A DNA stretch of 64,000 nt from Azonexaceae bacterium (GTDB lineage Bacteria > Pseudomonadota > Gammaproteobacteria > Burkholderiales > Rhodocyclaceae), in the NCBI GenBank assembly GCA_013335535.1, contig JAAXVL010000001.1, forward strand, positions 699,764 to 763,763. The letters run 5' to 3'. Below the pieces are notes generated by a model. It did no database searches and was not told the DNA's origin. It saw nothing but the letters and a program-made list of their open reading frames with translations. Shown piece by piece: positions 63,721-64,000 of this stretch (the first letter of the stretch is position 1; each line of letters opens with the position of its first letter). A program made the translations under genes and the position numbers.

Positions 63721-63977
63721 TGCTGCGTTTCAATGTGATCCTCCTCATGATCGTCGTCTTTTGCGCGTTGGGTGTCGTGACCTCCCAGCACCGTGCGCGC
63801 AAGCTGTTCCAGGCGCTCGAGGCGGAGCAGGAGCGGGCGCGGCAACTTGATGTGGAATACGGTCAGTTGCAACTGGAGATGTCGACCTGGGCCAATCATC
63901 CGCGGATCGAAAAGATCGCCCGTGAGCGCTTGCATATGGTGACGCCGAATTCGGCGGTGCCGAAAGGGGCGCGCTGA
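63720..63977 (+). CDS. ftsL: Cell division protein FtsL
   Basis: An 85-residue bitopic membrane protein of the divisome. One transmembrane segment near the N-terminus (VILLMIVVFCALGVVTSQH) is followed by a periplasmic coiled coil (LFQALEAEQERARQLDVEYG) and WANHPRIEKIARERL. Length and position between rsmH and the next gene fit FtsL well. Start and stop codons overlap both neighbours. Confidence 0.93.
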   Translation: MLRFNVILLMIVVFCALGVVTSQHRARKLFQALEAEQERARQLDVEYGQLQLEMSTWANHPRIEKIARERLHMVTPNSAVPKGAR

Positions 63978-64000
63978 TGGTCGTGCGCCGTCGCCCGCAA
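63977..64000 (+). CDS. ftsI: Start of the next division gene, probably ftsI (partial)
   Basis: The ATG overlaps the ftsL stop (TGATG) and opens a frame MVVRRRPQ that runs off the window. Penicillin-binding protein 3 (FtsI) follows ftsL in nearly all such clusters, and basic N-termini are usual for it. The assignment rests on gene order only. Confidence 0.6.

Overview
The window reads as chromosomal DNA of a betaproteobacterium, most likely of the Rhodocyclales (Dechloromonas/Azonexus-like). The reasons are GC-rich codon use, a periplasmic nitrate reductase set in the order napDABC, a PEP-CTERM protein behind a sigma-54 promoter, a polyphosphate:AMP phosphotransferase, and the gene orders miaB-phoH-ybeY-corC-lnt and glyQ-glyS-gmhB-plsC-ygjP-gloA. 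The taxon is inferred from gene content. I see no transposase, integrase, phage gene or CRISPR array.

Layout. 0-7.4 kb: a PAS-domain fragment, a thioredoxin-like protein, rsmE, pap (PPK2 family), argA, then a sigma-54-driven PEP-CTERM exoprotein with a glycosyltransferase, and yggX. 7.4-15.5 kb: a minus-strand run holding small proteins, an acetyltransferase, a hybrid histidine kinase with a PhnD-like binding protein and an HD-GYP response regulator, a patatin-like lipase, a DUF4239 protein and rpiA. 15.5-22.8 kb: a complete phosphate-starvation block (Pho box, pstSCAB, phoU, phoB, phoR). 22.8-28.2 kb: bacteriohemerythrin, purT, an ArnT-like glycosyltransferase, a PAP2 phosphatase and a Sel1-repeat protein. 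28.3-32.7 kb: a probable membrane-lipid remodelling block (plcP-like, agt-like, an outer-membrane protein, dgkA, a second GT4 enzyme) with Pho-box-like arrays. 32.7-50 kb: housekeeping genes for lipid A, phospholipid, tRNA charging, repair, chemotaxis and ribosome maturation. 50-57 kb: tRNA-Met, ahpC/ahpF and napDABC with an FNR box. 57-64 kb: HU, a ubiquinone-type hydroxylase, dsbC, a diguanylate cyclase, and the start of the division/cell-wall cluster (mraZ, rsmH, ftsL, start of ftsI).

The most unusual feature is a dispersed family of about 37-base elements, 17 copies in 64 kb. Each has a 14-base core CCACGGTCAACCGG followed by two or three A/T-rich stretches about one helical turn apart. 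Copies occur on both strands, mostly in short gaps just past stop codons. One supplies the start codon of phoU. Four lie inside coding sequence, and in at least two of those the protein seems to keep its family length. All but one copy keep the same spacing without insertions or deletions. This resembles the architecture of the Pasteurellaceae DNA uptake signal more than that of a decaying transposable repeat, but its function is unknown.

Functionally the window is rich in phosphate physiology: PhoBR-PstSCAB-PhoU sensing and uptake, polyphosphate use by Pap, and a lipid-recycling set (phospholipase C-like PlcP, two glycolipid-type glycosyltransferases, diacylglycerol kinase, PlsC, PAP2). It also carries anaerobic nitrate reduction and c-di-GMP signalling (HD-GYP and GGDEF proteins).
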